A stretch of DNA of 49,679 nt from LH-M37 sp032251315 (GCA_032251315.1 JAVVEE010000006.1:1-49679), one strand, 5' to 3'; counted from the first letter of the stretch, positions 8,027-16,643 are shown. Numbers and translations: made by a program. Notes: a model not told the origin generated them from the letters alone.

Positions 8027-8273
8027 TTACTTTCTATCCCGGCAGCGTTCGAAGGTGTCGCCATTATCAACGGCGGCGTTTTGCACGGTAGCCTCGTCGG
8101 GGAACAGCTCCTTGAGGTCGGCCATGCCCGGCGTCGTACCTTTTTCATCATAGCGCTGCCAAATTTTATCCTGGCGATCATCGTTATAATAAAAACCTGT
8201 GGGCAGCAGGCAGACAGTTTTTTTGATTGAAGTTGGTGATTATTTTGGGCTCTGTAAGTTTTCCGGATGACAT
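8027..8273 (-). pseudogene. Small gene with a homopolymer frameshift, function unknown
   Basis: An ATG at 8273, with GAAGG upstream, encodes MSSGKLTEPKIITNFNQK and then runs into a seven-A tract (complement of 8218-8224). In the original frame it stops within about ten codons. In the next frame the sequence continues as TVCLLPTGFYYNDDRQDK, IWQRYDEKGTTPGMADLKEL and FPDEATVQNAAVDNGDTFER to a TAA at 8029-8027. The second part has ordinary hydrophilic protein composition and a sensible end, so removing one A restores an 81-residue protein. This could be a sequencing error, a real inactivating mutation, or programmed frameshifting. I recognise no domain. Confidence 0.45.
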
Positions 8274-8341
8274 GTGTATACCTTCAGGTTAGTGCTCAGT
8301 GATAATGCCCGTTGCCGCACCGAGAGATTATAGAGAGAACC

Positions 8342-8728
8342 ATGCCGCATTCAGCAGTGACATTATTAGCAATTATAGAATTGGGCGGTTATCCGGATTT
8401 TGCCGGCTTATATAAGCAACAGGGCTATAAGGTGGTGACCACCGACAGCGTGCGCAAGGCGGTGAAGCTGATTCGCCGGCACCAGCCTGCCGTGATTGTC
8501 TCGGAATTTAATTTCCAGTCCGATTTCCGTGACCGTACCAGCAGTCTGGAGACGGTGCTATCGTGCGCGCAGGGCGTGGCGGATGCAAAGATGATTGTAT
8601 TTTATGAGCAGGAGACCCGGCAGCAGTACGCGCGCTTTCTGGAAAGGTTCGAAGTCTACGCTTCGCTGCCTTTCCCCATTGATGAACAGGAGCTACAGCG
8701 TGTGCTGGTGCAGGCGCTGGTAGAATAA
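8342..8728 (+). CDS. Response-regulator-receiver-like protein of unknown function
   Basis: A 128-residue protein with alternating strand/helix pattern typical of a receiver (CheY-like) fold: strand TLLAIIEL, a helix DFAGLYKQQG, strand YKVVTT, helix SVRKAVKLIRRHQP, then AVIVSEFNF where a receiver normally places its phospho-accepting aspartate. Here the position appears to hold glutamate (SEF) and the acidic pair after strand 1 is not obvious, so phosphorylation is doubtful. The start at 8342 is preceded by GAGAGAA. An in-frame TTG at 8312 is possible. It sits upstream of another unknown gene in the same direction. The receiver-like assignment is inference from pattern only. Confidence 0.55.
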   Translation: MPHSAVTLLAIIELGGYPDFAGLYKQQGYKVVTTDSVRKAVKLIRRHQPAVIVSEFNFQSDFRDRTSSLETVLSCAQGVADAKMIVFYEQETRQQYARFLERFEVYASLPFPIDEQELQRVLVQALVE

Positions 8729-8847
8729 GTACTTATGTAACCCGGATTCAACTGAATCGGATTTAATTTAACCTGCCGTTTTCTACTTGTATTTGTAAGT
8801 GAATATCAAGTAAAAAGCAGGCCTTGAGAATATGACAGGCGGTAACT

Positions 8848-9546
8848 ATGACTAGCAACAAGACCATTAACGAACTAATTGAAAGTACCGATTCGGAAGA
8901 CTCTGTCGAGTATCTGAAAAGTTATCTTAAGATGAAAGAACAGGCCATGGCCGACCTGCCGGAGGATGCCACCGAGCTGGAGAAGGCGAATCTGAAACTG
9001 GATATGGCTGAGGCGCTGGTCGGCGTCGGTCGGGCGGAAGAGGCCTGGCAGGTCGCACGCGAGGCATTTTCGGTGTTCCTGGAAAACGAGCACTGGGAAG
9101 AAGCAGTGAAGTGCTGTGATGTGCTCTATCAGAGTGGTCAGCCTGCCTCACTGGTTGCGCTGGGTCAGGGCGTCTGGCTGGCGGTCACCTATCCCATCGA
9201 CCCGCAGTTGACCGTCAACATGCTGGGGTATGTGATTGATGAAACCCCTGAAAAGGCCGATGGCGCGGCGATTGCGGCCATTGTGGCGCATTATGTGGCG
9301 GATATACGCGCCGAAGGCAAGGCGCGGGAGAGCATGACCTTTCTGACCAACCAGATGCTGGCCAATGTCGCGCGCGGCCATTCCGGCATTGAAGATCAGG
9401 CCGCAATGGATGCCTGGATGGAAAGATTGCAGCTGCTCGACCCGGCCGTATTCCTGCCCCGGCTGTCGCTGGTGCTGGGCGCCATTGTGCCGCATGACCA
9501 GTGGTGGTTTGACCGTGAAGCATTGCGCGAAAAAATCGCTGAATAA
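8848..9546 (+). CDS. Conserved-looking helical (TPR-like) protein
   Basis: A 232-residue, acidic, mostly helical soluble protein without signal peptide or membrane segment. Residues ~45-105 (ELEKANLKLDMAEALVGVG, RAEEAWQVAREAFSVFLEN, EHWEEAVKCCDVLYQSG) have the spacing of TPR or SEL1-like helix pairs. The second half has the striking blocks VTYPIDPQLTVNMLGYVIDE, AIAAIVAHYVADIR and DQWWFDREALREKI, which read like a family signature, but I cannot name the family. GGCGG lies upstream of the ATG. It belongs to a run of unknown small genes (8.3-12 kb) that may serve one process. Confidence 0.7.
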   Translation: MTSNKTINELIESTDSEDSVEYLKSYLKMKEQAMADLPEDATELEKANLKLDMAEALVGVGRAEEAWQVAREAFSVFLENEHWEEAVKCCDVLYQSGQPASLVALGQGVWLAVTYPIDPQLTVNMLGYVIDETPEKADGAAIAAIVAHYVADIRAEGKARESMTFLTNQMLANVARGHSGIEDQAAMDAWMERLQLLDPAVFLPRLSLVLGAIVPHDQWWFDREALREKIAE

Positions 9547-9688
9547 ATAAGAAGCAGCCCGTCCGCAAATAACGCGAAGCACGCAAAAAATCTTTTTTAA
9601 CATTACGTGCTCGTGTACATTTTTTTGAGACGTGCTTACGGTTTGAATGCCCGCCGTGGTTTAAGGCGGATTATTGATTGAGCCGCCG

Positions 9689-10351
9689 TTATTCCAGGGA
9701 TAGCTCGCTGATATCCGGGATGGGCGCTTTCTCCTTCTCTCTGGGGTTTTCAATGACATCAGCACCCACCTCGGCCATGGAGAGTGCGCTGATGTCGCCG
9801 ATTTCCTGTGGCGTTACCTCGACCGGATTTTCGAGAACGTCGGCACCCACATCAGCCATGGAAATATCGCTGATGTCATTAATTTCCTGCGCAGCCACTG
9901 CAACTGGATTCTCGATGACATTGGCACCGACCTCAGCCATGGAAATGGCGCTGATATCGCCAATTTCCTGAGGTGTGACCGGCACCGGATTTTCGATCAG
10001 AATAACCCCCGGCTCGGCGATGCTGATGGTGTCACTGCCGGCATCGGAAGAGGCCGCTGAGGCGGAGGCCTGGGAGGCGGCCGGCACCGGTTCGGCCGGT
10101 GCCGCGTTCGCGGGCTGTTCAGCCGCTTCGATTTTGATCACCAGGCCGATATTTTCCAGCGCGCCACGGTACTTTTCAGCCATCTCTGCACTGACTTTGG
10201 ACTTGAGGACCTTGCGGCCGCCGGCGAAAAAGGGCTGGACTTTGGCCGATTCCGTTTTGAACAGCCGGGCCATGTTCTGCTGGACGGTCATTTTGTCTTT
10301 GCCGGACTGGATAATGCCGTAAAAGACAATATTGAAGAGAGGTTCGCTCAT
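9689..10351 (-). CDS. Protein with N-terminal domain and 27-residue tandem repeats
   Basis: A 220-residue acidic protein. Residues 1-75 form a small domain (FNIVFYGIIQSGKDKMTVQQ, NMARLFKTESAKV, FFAGGRKVLKSKV, AEKYRGALENIGLVIKIE); this kind of domain is found at the N-terminus of various proteobacterial proteins, often before membrane domains. A linker rich in Ala, Pro and Ser (76-105) leads to tandem repeats of 27 residues with consensus QEIxDISxxSMAEVGAxVIE followed by NPVxVxP: copies start at residues 128, 155 and 182, with a divergent copy before and a stub after. No membrane segment or signal peptide is visible, so the repeats are probably cytoplasmic and could bind a partner. Function unknown. 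GGAG (10363-10366 on the complement) supports the start. Confidence 0.75.
   Translation of the reverse strand: MSEPLFNIVFYGIIQSGKDKMTVQQNMARLFKTESAKVQPFFAGGRKVLKSKVSAEMAEKYRGALENIGLVIKIEAAEQPANAAPAEPVPAASQASASAASSDAGSDTISIAEPGVILIENPVPVTPQEIGDISAISMAEVGANVIENPVAVAAQEINDISDISMADVGADVLENPVEVTPQEIGDISALSMAEVGADVIENPREKEKAPIPDISELSLE
9728..10045 (-). repeat. 81-bp coding tandem repeats
   Basis: Three full copies of an 81-bp unit (9728-9970), plus a diverged 75-bp copy before them, encode the 27-residue repeats of the host gene. Phrases such as TCAGCCATGGAAAT and GGATTTTCGA recur at the same spacing on the plus strand, so the array has been expanded or homogenised at DNA level and its copy number may vary between strains. 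Confidence 0.8.
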
Positions 10352-10444
10352 GCCGGACTCCTTATGATCACAGTCTTTTAATAATGATTTAACTTCAGCA
10401 AATACAAGTGTAGCCCAAAGTCATTATTTTCATGAGTGCATGGG

Positions 10445-10720
10445 TTATTTTTTCTCGGGCAGGGTAAAGGGCACCACATGCGAGGTTTTGGGTTCATCAA
10501 CATAACGGGGACGGGCGGTATTAGTCTGACCGTTGGCTTCTGCCAACTCCTTCTCGCGCGCCGAAATCAGCGCGAAGCAGTGCTTGATGTTTTCAACCGT
10601 CTCTTCGGTGAGCGGATGGCGCATGCCCTTGGGGGGGGTGGTCTCTCGGACAACGCCGGAGAGGGTCTTGCGCATGGCGATTAAAATAAGCTGGTCTTTG
10701 GAAAGTTCGTCATTGTTCAT
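10445..10720 (-). CDS. Conserved-looking small protein, unknown function
   Basis: A 91-residue basic to neutral protein starting MNNDELSKDQLILIAMRKTL and containing VVRETTPPKGMRHPLTEETV plus the helix ENIKHCFALISAREKEL. The block GMRHPLTEETV followed by a helix reads as a conserved motif but I cannot name the family. The start at 10720 was chosen over a far upstream in-frame start at 10948, which would run across the promoter region of the divergent gene at 10874. No strong ribosome-binding site is seen. It is divergent from the next small gene. Confidence 0.6.
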   Translation of the reverse strand: MNNDELSKDQLILIAMRKTLSGVVRETTPPKGMRHPLTEETVENIKHCFALISAREKELAEANGQTNTARPRYVDEPKTSHVVPFTLPEKK

Positions 10721-10873
10721 AATTAAATTTTTTAACCGAGTTGCATAGAATGTATAATAGTTTAGCAAATTACTGGGTTTTAGTGTCAATGACCGGAATA
10801 CGGCAATGGGGTTTGGCAGTAGCCGGTTGCCATCGTTTCGAACATCGAAAATATGAATTTGAGGTAAAATGAT

Positions 10874-11116
10874 ATGCCATATTATATTTACAAAGTAAGC
10901 ACGCAACCGGGGATGAACCTGGTGAAAAATCTTGATCTTATCGGGCAAGAAACTTCATTTAGAGAGGCCAAGCATCTGGCCAGAGAGCTTCGTGAAAAGC
11001 TGAATGGCGATGAAGGCGTGATCGTTAAAGTCATGTTCGCCGATAATCAGCTATCCGCCGAAGAGCAGCTACTGGAGCATCGGGAAAAGCCCATCACGAT
11101 GGAGCATGAGAAATAA
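10874..11116 (+). CDS. Small protein of unknown function (MPYYIYKV type)
   Basis: An 80-residue soluble protein, MPYYIYKVSTQPGMNLVKNL followed by a helix-rich segment EAKHLARELREKLNGDEGVI and a strand VKVMFADNQ. GAGG precedes the start. The compact layout (strand, loop, helix, strand, charged tail) and neat start suggest a real gene, but no family name can be given. It is followed after 15 bases by the next gene in the same direction and probably forms an operon with it and with the gene at 11619. Confidence 0.6.
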   Translation: MPYYIYKVSTQPGMNLVKNLDLIGQETSFREAKHLARELREKLNGDEGVIVKVMFADNQLSAEEQLLEHREKPITMEHEK

Positions 11117-11131
11117 GCTTGTGGCTGTTTG

Positions 11132-11584
11132 ATGGAAGAGGATGAATATAAAGCGACTTATCGGGAGATAGCGAAAATTCGCTGTGTTTTTGAGAAGGCG
11201 CTGACCAATAATCAGTGCAAGTGCCGTCTGTCGCAGCATTTCTGGCTGGCGGACAGGGAAGGTTATGCCTGCACATCAGAGGAAATAGCAGGTAAATGCG
11301 CCTATCTTCTTAAAAAGTTTCAGGAAAGCTCGAGGTTTTTGCTGAAATCACATGCGGTTGACGCGCCGCTGCCGCATAACGCAAACATTCGGGTGCAGGT
11401 GGGTGGCCTGCGCGGCCTGAGAGCGGTGCTGGGGCCTGATGAGAAAACCGCTGTAATTTCCGATATTCGCAGCCTGATTGAACAGGCCGAACAGCAGTAT
11501 GACAACATGGATGCGTTGCCCTACAGCGAAATAGTCCAGTCCATCGCCGGTTTTCAGGGTCGGAAACGCGGTAAAAACAGGTAG
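11132..11584 (+). CDS. Unknown protein with N-terminal cysteine cluster
   Basis: A 150-residue protein. The N-terminal part contains four or five cysteines (IRCVFEKALTNNQCKCRLSQ, GYACTSEEIAGKCAYLLKKF), spaced as a possible metal or Fe-S site, and a His in the CRLSQHFW segment. The remainder is helical with a central segment NIRVQVGGLRGLRAVLG and a basic C-terminus. It begins 15 bases after the preceding gene; ATG 11132 follows a TTG that could also start. No known family recognised. Confidence 0.6.
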   Translation: MEEDEYKATYREIAKIRCVFEKALTNNQCKCRLSQHFWLADREGYACTSEEIAGKCAYLLKKFQESSRFLLKSHAVDAPLPHNANIRVQVGGLRGLRAVLGPDEKTAVISDIRSLIEQAEQQYDNMDALPYSEIVQSIAGFQGRKRGKNR

Positions 11585-11618
11585 AGCCGTTTCACGGCCC
11601 GGATTTTAAGTGGTTATT

Positions 11619-11951
11619 ATGTTTAAAACTAAAGTTGTACGAGCACGTTCCACCAATGAATATGTCGGCCTCATTGAGCAGGCGCTGGATGATATCTGGG
11701 ATATCCGGCAGTCAATTGAATTTGACGGTGAAGGCATTGTCGAGATGGGCTCGTTTATCGATGAGCTGGAAACCAGCCTGAAAGAGATTTACCAGTCGAT
11801 GAAAGACGGCACCTATGAGTTTGCCAGCGGCGATTTCCCGTTCATGGCCACGCTCGACAATTACCACGCCTCCATGATCCCCTTCCGTTTCCTGCTGGTG
11901 CGCATCAATGAGACGCACATGAAAGGACTGGAGATCGGCGATCAGGGCTGA
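11619..11951 (+). CDS. Small conserved-looking protein, unknown function
   Basis: A 110-residue acidic protein, MFKTKVVRARSTNEYVGLIE at the start, then a helix region QALDDIWDIRQSIEFDGE, and a C-terminal part with DFPFMATLDNYHASMIPFRF. I chose ATG 11619; GTG 11610 would add three residues. It is the last gene of the three-gene rightward run and its stop overlaps by 10 bases the stop of the convergent MBL-fold gene. No family name can be given. Confidence 0.6.
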   Translation: MFKTKVVRARSTNEYVGLIEQALDDIWDIRQSIEFDGEGIVEMGSFIDELETSLKEIYQSMKDGTYEFASGDFPFMATLDNYHASMIPFRFLLVRINETHMKGLEIGDQG

Positions 11952-12670
11952 TCTTTAATGGAGGCCAGCGCCTCCTCCCTGCTAACCGGTGTGTAGGGAA
12001 TGTCCCTGATTTTGTCGTGCACCTGCATGCGGTATTTCACAAAATCCTGTTTCTCATCAAAATGTAAAAACGGATTGCCCAGCTTCTGCGCGGCCATGGT
12101 CGAGGTCGGGTCGGTGGGGGCGTAATTGTGCCCGGGATGGAGCATGGTGTGGCTGGGCAGATCGCTGCGCAGGTGCTTCAGGCTGTTGAACATCTGCTCC
12201 GGGTCGCCGCCCGCCATGTCGCAGCGGCCGCAGCCGAAGACAAACAGGGTGTCGCCGGCAATCAGGTGATCGCCCATGTGGTAGCAGGCCGAACCCGGAG
12301 TGTGCCCCGGGGTGTGTAGCACCGAGATTTCAGATTCACCGATTTTGATGATGTCGCCACCCCGGTGCAGGGTGGGCTTTTCCAGCTGCGCTCCCCAGAA
12401 CTTGGCCTCCTCCTTGAGCAGGTGAATTTGGGCATCGTACTGGTTCAATACCCGCTCGACGCCATTGACGTGGTCATGATGGCTGTGGGTGAGCAGAATG
12501 TCGGTAATTGTAATGTCGTTGGCTTTGGCCAGCGCAATCACCTCTTCCACCTCCCAGGCGGGATCGACAATGGCCGCCCGGTCGCTGGCCTTGTCGTGTA
12601 GCAGGTAGACGAAATTTTCCATGGGGCCAAGTTCAAGGGCGTGGATCTGGTGGGGGGTGTCTGTTTTCAT
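11942..12670 (-). CDS. MBL-fold metallo-hydrolase (glyoxalase II-like)
   Basis: A 242-residue metallo-beta-lactamase-fold hydrolase. The THSHHDHVNG motif supplies the first metal site, with HTPGHTPGS, then AGDTLFVFGCGRCDMAGGD and a C-terminal HPGHNYAP giving further ligands. This matches the hydroxyacylglutathione hydrolase (GloB) and persulfide dioxygenase (ETHE1) branches. The C-terminal GloB glutathione-binding region is shorter than usual but a NPFLHF segment, typical of GloB, is present, so a glutathione-thioester or related substrate is likely. It overlaps the convergent gene at its 3' end and is divergent from the short frame at 12781. Confidence 0.85.
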   Translation of the reverse strand: MKTDTPHQIHALELGPMENFVYLLHDKASDRAAIVDPAWEVEEVIALAKANDITITDILLTHSHHDHVNGVERVLNQYDAQIHLLKEEAKFWGAQLEKPTLHRGGDIIKIGESEISVLHTPGHTPGSACYHMGDHLIAGDTLFVFGCGRCDMAGGDPEQMFNSLKHLRSDLPSHTMLHPGHNYAPTDPTSTMAAQKLGNPFLHFDEKQDFVKYRMQVHDKIRDIPYTPVSREEALASIKDQP

Positions 12671-12780
12671 AATTTGTTTATGTTTGAGGGTGTGCGTTTA
12701 AAAGGGTGATCATCAGTATAAACATGGTTATAACCCGACGCCAGTAAGTAAAGTGATGGCTTGCCGGAAGGGGCTTTTGA

Positions 12781-13041
12781 ATGAACAGAAAGCAGTTGGA
12801 AACAAATAAAAATAACAATCCGGCTGTGGTGCCGACAGAAGCCGACAAGCACATCTTATCAAGATTGCCGCTATTCAGAAATGTGGATCCTGAACATTCT
12901 GTCTTCGATGACCTGTTGATGCAGTGCAGCTGCCGTTGTGGCGATGCACCACGCCATGAACAGCGGCCGCAACTGCGTCAGGATCACCACCGAGGCCTGA
13001 AGCCTTGCATTAAGCCTCAGATGACTGAGAATAGATGCTGA
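12781..13041 (+). pseudogene. Probable fragment of a cyclic-nucleotide-binding-type protein
   Basis: An 86-codon frame preceded by GGAAGGGG. The middle, DKHILSRLPLFRNVDPEHSV followed by FDDLLMQCSCR, resembles the first helix and strand entry of cNMP-binding (CRP-like) regulatory domains (LxxLPLFxxLDPExLxxLL). After that the composition turns abnormal (RCGDAPRHEQRPQLRQDHHR), which suggests a frameshift or deletion. The rest of the domain is missing. It overlaps the Nudix gene start by 7 bases. It may also be an unrelated short protein. Confidence 0.35.
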
Positions 13042-13547
13042 AGATTTTTTCCAGAGAGCCCGTCGTGAAAGCAGAATCCAGAGCCCCGGAACAACCACCG
13101 GCAGAGCGTCGTCCGTGCATCGGCGTGGGCGTGATGCTGTGGAAAGGCGATTATTTGCTGCTGGGTCAGCGCATTGATGCACAGGGCGCGACCTGCTGGC
13201 AGTTTCCCGGCGGGCGTCTGGAGGCCGGTGAGAACGTGCTCGAATGTGCCACCAGAGAGGTGCGCGAAGAGACCGGTCTGGCCATCGGGTGTGCCCGCCC
13301 CGCCGGCTTCAATAACCTGCCGTTTTCAGTCGGTGAACGTGACTATGTCACCCTGTATGTCAGCGCCGCCCATCTATCCGGTGAGCCCGAGGTGATGGAG
13401 CCGGACAAATGCCAAAGCTGGCGATGGTTCCATCACCGCGAGCTGCCCGAGCCCCTGTTTTTACCTATAATCCATTTGCTCAAGCAGTCACCAGATTTGA
13501 GCGTCTTTAAGATGGGTCCTGAAACTCCAGCAGACGGGCAAAAATAA
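13035..13547 (+). CDS. Nudix hydrolase
   Basis: A 170-residue protein with a complete Nudix box, GGRLEAGENVLECATREV followed by REETGL (residues ~60-83), on a beta-strand-rich core starting GVGVMLWKGDYLLLGQR. The first 25 residues are a Pro/Ala/Glu-rich extension not seen in the domain, so GTG 13064 could be the true start instead of ATG 13035. The family cleaves nucleoside diphosphates linked to another group; QFPGGRLE and CQSWRWF resemble nucleotide-triphosphate-type MutT relatives but the substrate is unknown. It is followed by 180 bases before sucA. Confidence 0.85.
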   Translation: MLKIFSREPVVKAESRAPEQPPAERRPCIGVGVMLWKGDYLLLGQRIDAQGATCWQFPGGRLEAGENVLECATREVREETGLAIGCARPAGFNNLPFSVGERDYVTLYVSAAHLSGEPEVMEPDKCQSWRWFHHRELPEPLFLPIIHLLKQSPDLSVFKMGPETPADGQK

Positions 13548-13727
13548 AATCGGCCGGGAGGCTGTCGGGTTTAGGCGAGCTGAATGCATTTCACGTAACA
13601 TGACGGACAGTTTCACAACAACACATTTTGATCATTTGTTGATAAATATACCCCGAGTTCGAAGCGTGTTCTGTGATCGACTTCTACAATTAAAATAAAG
13701 CAAAAAGTTAAGAGGCGTAAATTAAAA
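13548..13727 (+). promoter_or_regulatory. Upstream region of the suc operon
   Basis: About 180 bases between the Nudix gene and sucA, AT-rich over 13610-13727. It contains an imperfect symmetric TTTTGATCATTTGTTGATAA at 13626-13645 that could be a regulator site, and a run of AT at 13690-13725. AAGAGG at 13709-13714 is the likely ribosome-binding site, 13 bases before the ATG. No confident -35/-10 pair could be chosen by eye. Confidence 0.35.
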
Positions 13728-16643
13728 ATGGCACAATCCTTTGGGCTTGGCATGCAGGAGCTATGGAACAGTTCACAACTGAGTGGTGGCAACGCCGCCT
13801 GGCTGGAAGCGCTCTACGAAGATTACCTTCGAGAGCCCGGCAGTGTGGATGCACAGTGGCGCGAGTTTTTTGATCGCCTGCCCACGGCAAAGGCGGGCGA
13901 GGTTGATCAGCAGGAAGTGCCGCATGATGAAGTGCGCGCCTATTTCAGGGCGCTGGCGAAAGAGCCTCAGCATGCCTCAACTCCGTCCAATGCTTACCTG
14001 CTGGAACAGGGACGCAAGCAGGTGCAGGTACTGCAACTGATTAATGCTTACCGTTTTCATGGACATCAGCAGGCGAGAACAAATCCGTTGGGTGATACGG
14101 AAAACAAACAGGTCGCGGAACTCAGGCTCGAATATCATGGGTTGAGCAGTAAAGACCTGAGCATCGAGTTTGAAACGGGCTCGTTGTTTGGCCCGAATTG
14201 CGCCACGCTCAAACAGATCTATGAAACCCTGGTGCAGAGTTACTGCGGTTCAGTGGGCGTCGAGTATATGCACATACTGGCCACCAAAGAGAAGCGTTGG
14301 TTACAGCAACGCATCGAGGGTGCCGATCAGAGTTCGGAACTAAGTATTGAAGAGAAAAAAAATATTCTGCGTCAGCTTAGCGATGCCGAAGGTCTGGAAA
14401 AATACCTTCACACCAAATATGTAGGCCAGAAAAGATTTTCGCTGGAAGGCGGTGAATCGCTGATACCCATGCTCGACGAACTGATCCTGCGGGCCGGCGC
14501 GCAGGGTGTCAGGGAGATCGGCATCGGCATGGCGCATCGCGGCCGCCTCAATGTGCTGGTTAATATTATGGGAAAAACCCCCGCGGAATTGTTCAGCGAA
14601 TTCGATGGCACCAAGGACGTCACCGCACTGACCGGTGACGTGAAATACCATCAGGGCTTTTCCTCCAACGTCAGTACTGCAGGTGGCCCCGTACATCTGG
14701 CGCTGGCCTTCAATCCTTCGCATCTTGAAATTGTCGGCCCGGTGGTGGAAGGCGCGGTGCGTTCGCGGCAATTTCGGCGCGGTGACAGCGCCGGGGTCGA
14801 AGTCATACCGGTGCAGATACACGGCGATGCCGCATTTTCCGGCCAGGGCGTGGTCATGGAGACCCTGCAAATGTCGCAGTCGCGCGGCTATTCCACCAAA
14901 GGCACGCTGCATATCATCATCAATAACCAGATCGGTTTTACCACCAGCAATCAGCACGATTCCCGTTCCACGCATTACTGTACCGACATTGCCAAGATGG
15001 TGGACGCACCCATTTTTCATGTCAACGGCGATGACCCCGAAGCGATCATCCGGGTGACACGACTGGCTTTCGATTACCGCATGAAATTCAAAACCGACGT
15101 CGTTATCGACATGATCTGCTATCGCCGCCACGGCCACAATGAGGCCGATGAACCGAAGGCGACACAGCCGATGATGTATCAGAAAATTTCATTGTTGCCG
15201 ACCACGCGAACCCTGTATGCGCAGAAACTGGTGGATGAGGGCAGCCTCAGCGCCGAGCAGGTTGAACGCATGGTGGCGGCGGTGCGCGAGCTGCTGGCAG
15301 CGGGCCGGTGTATGGTGCCGCATAAATTAGACGACGGTGAAATCGACACCTCCGAGCTGGTGGACTGGAGCTCCTATGAAAGCTGCGCCACGCTGGACGA
15401 TGTCGAAACCGGCGTAGCCAATGAAATCATGCGCAAACTGAGCGACACCATGCAGCAGCTGCCGGAGGGTTTTGTGCTCAATCCACGCGTGGCCAAAATT
15501 GTTGCCGACCGGCATAAGATGGCCGCCGGCGCGTTGCCCATAGACTGGGGCTACGCCGAGATCATGGCCTACGCCACCTTATTGTACGACGGTTTTTCGG
15601 TGCGCCTCTCCGGCCAGGACTGCGCCCGCGGCACCTTTTTTCATCGCCATGCGGTGCTGCACAATCAGAAAGAGCGCGTGGCTTTCGTGCCGCTGCGCAG
15701 TCTGGGCAAAGACAAAAACAATTTTCTGGTCATCGACTCACTGTTGTCCGAACTGGCGGTGCTGGCATTCGAATACGGCTTTTCAACCGCTGACCCGAAA
15801 ACACTCACTTTGTGGGAAGCGCAGTTCGGCGATTTTGCCAATGGCGCCCAGATAGTGATCGATCAGTTCATCTCTTCCGGTGAGCATAAATGGGGGCGAG
15901 CCAGTGGTCTGGTGATGCTGCTGCCGCACGGCTACGAAGGCCAGGGCGCTGAACACTCCTCGGCGCGGCCGGAGCGCTTTCTGCAGCTGTGCGCCGAACA
16001 AAATATGCAGGTGTGTATGCCCACCACCCCGGCGCAGATATTTCACCTGCTGCGTCGGCAGATGGTGCGCAATTGCCGAAAACCGCTTATTGTCATGACC
16101 CCGAAAAGTTTATTGCGGCACAAACTCTGCGTCAGCACGCTGGAGGATCTGGCAGCGGGCAGCTTCAGGAGAGTCATAGGAGAAATCGATGCGATCGATC
16201 CGGCCAGAGTTGAGCGGGTTATATTGTGCAGCGGCAAAGTCTATTACGAGCTACTGGAAAAACGCCGTCAGGAAGATATTGAACATGTCGCCATCATCCG
16301 CGTCGAGCAGCTTTATCCCTTCCCGGCGCCCGAGTTGAACGCGATATTAAAGTGTTACACTAAAACAAAGTTACTAATATGGTGTCAGGAAGAGCCGATG
16401 AATCAGGGCGCCTGGGACTTTTTCCGGCCCCGCGCCAATGTTCGGCTGGAAAAAGAATGGCAGCTGCATTATGTGGGTCGCGAATCTTCTTCGGCACCGG
16501 CAGTGGGTTCGGCCAAGCTGCACGTTATCCAGCAGGCCCAGCTGATTGAACGTGCCCTGCTGTTTGATGATAAAAAGCCGTATGACGATAAAAAATTGGT
16601 TGATGAAAAAAAGCGTGAGTACAAGAGGCAGGCAAAACGATGA
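13728..16643 (+). CDS. sucA: 2-oxoglutarate dehydrogenase E1 component
   Basis: A 971-residue thiamine-diphosphate enzyme that decarboxylates 2-oxoglutarate and passes the succinyl group to the lipoyl arm of SucB. Family blocks are intact: the N-terminal SucB-docking region (LWNSSQLSGGNAAWLEALYE), IGMAHRGRLNVLVNI near residue 265, HGDAAFSGQGVVMETLQMSQ near 364 (Mg-ThDP site), NNQIGFTTS, and the C-terminal transketolase-like half with LPHGYEGQGAEHSSARPERF. Length is somewhat greater than the E. coli protein (933), mainly in a lysine-rich C-terminal tail (DDKKPYDDKKLVDEKKREYK). It overlaps sucB by 4 bases (ATGA), so translation is coupled. Confidence 0.97.
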   Translation: MAQSFGLGMQELWNSSQLSGGNAAWLEALYEDYLREPGSVDAQWREFFDRLPTAKAGEVDQQEVPHDEVRAYFRALAKEPQHASTPSNAYLLEQGRKQVQVLQLINAYRFHGHQQARTNPLGDTENKQVAELRLEYHGLSSKDLSIEFETGSLFGPNCATLKQIYETLVQSYCGSVGVEYMHILATKEKRWLQQRIEGADQSSELSIEEKKNILRQLSDAEGLEKYLHTKYVGQKRFSLEGGESLIPMLDELILRAGAQGVREIGIGMAHRGRLNVLVNIMGKTPAELFSEFDGTKDVTALTGDVKYHQGFSSNVSTAGGPVHLALAFNPSHLEIVGPVVEGAVRSRQFRRGDSAGVEVIPVQIHGDAAFSGQGVVMETLQMSQSRGYSTKGTLHIIINNQIGFTTSNQHDSRSTHYCTDIAKMVDAPIFHVNGDDPEAIIRVTRLAFDYRMKFKTDVVIDMICYRRHGHNEADEPKATQPMMYQKISLLPTTRTLYAQKLVDEGSLSAEQVERMVAAVRELLAAGRCMVPHKLDDGEIDTSELVDWSSYESCATLDDVETGVANEIMRKLSDTMQQLPEGFVLNPRVAKIVADRHKMAAGALPIDWGYAEIMAYATLLYDGFSVRLSGQDCARGTFFHRHAVLHNQKERVAFVPLRSLGKDKNNFLVIDSLLSELAVLAFEYGFSTADPKTLTLWEAQFGDFANGAQIVIDQFISSGEHKWGRASGLVMLLPHGYEGQGAEHSSARPERFLQLCAEQNMQVCMPTTPAQIFHLLRRQMVRNCRKPLIVMTPKSLLRHKLCVSTLEDLAAGSFRRVIGEIDAIDPARVERVILCSGKVYYELLEKRRQEDIEHVAIIRVEQLYPFPAPELNAILKCYTKTKLLIWCQEEPMNQGAWDFFRPRANVRLEKEWQLHYVGRESSSAPAVGSAKLHVIQQAQLIERALLFDDKKPYDDKKLVDEKKREYKRQAKR

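Noticed and set aside
7709..8230. Plus-strand open frame over the end of amrS and beyond
   Set aside because: It starts inside amrS in another frame; the minus-strand frame at 8027-8273 has better composition and start signals.
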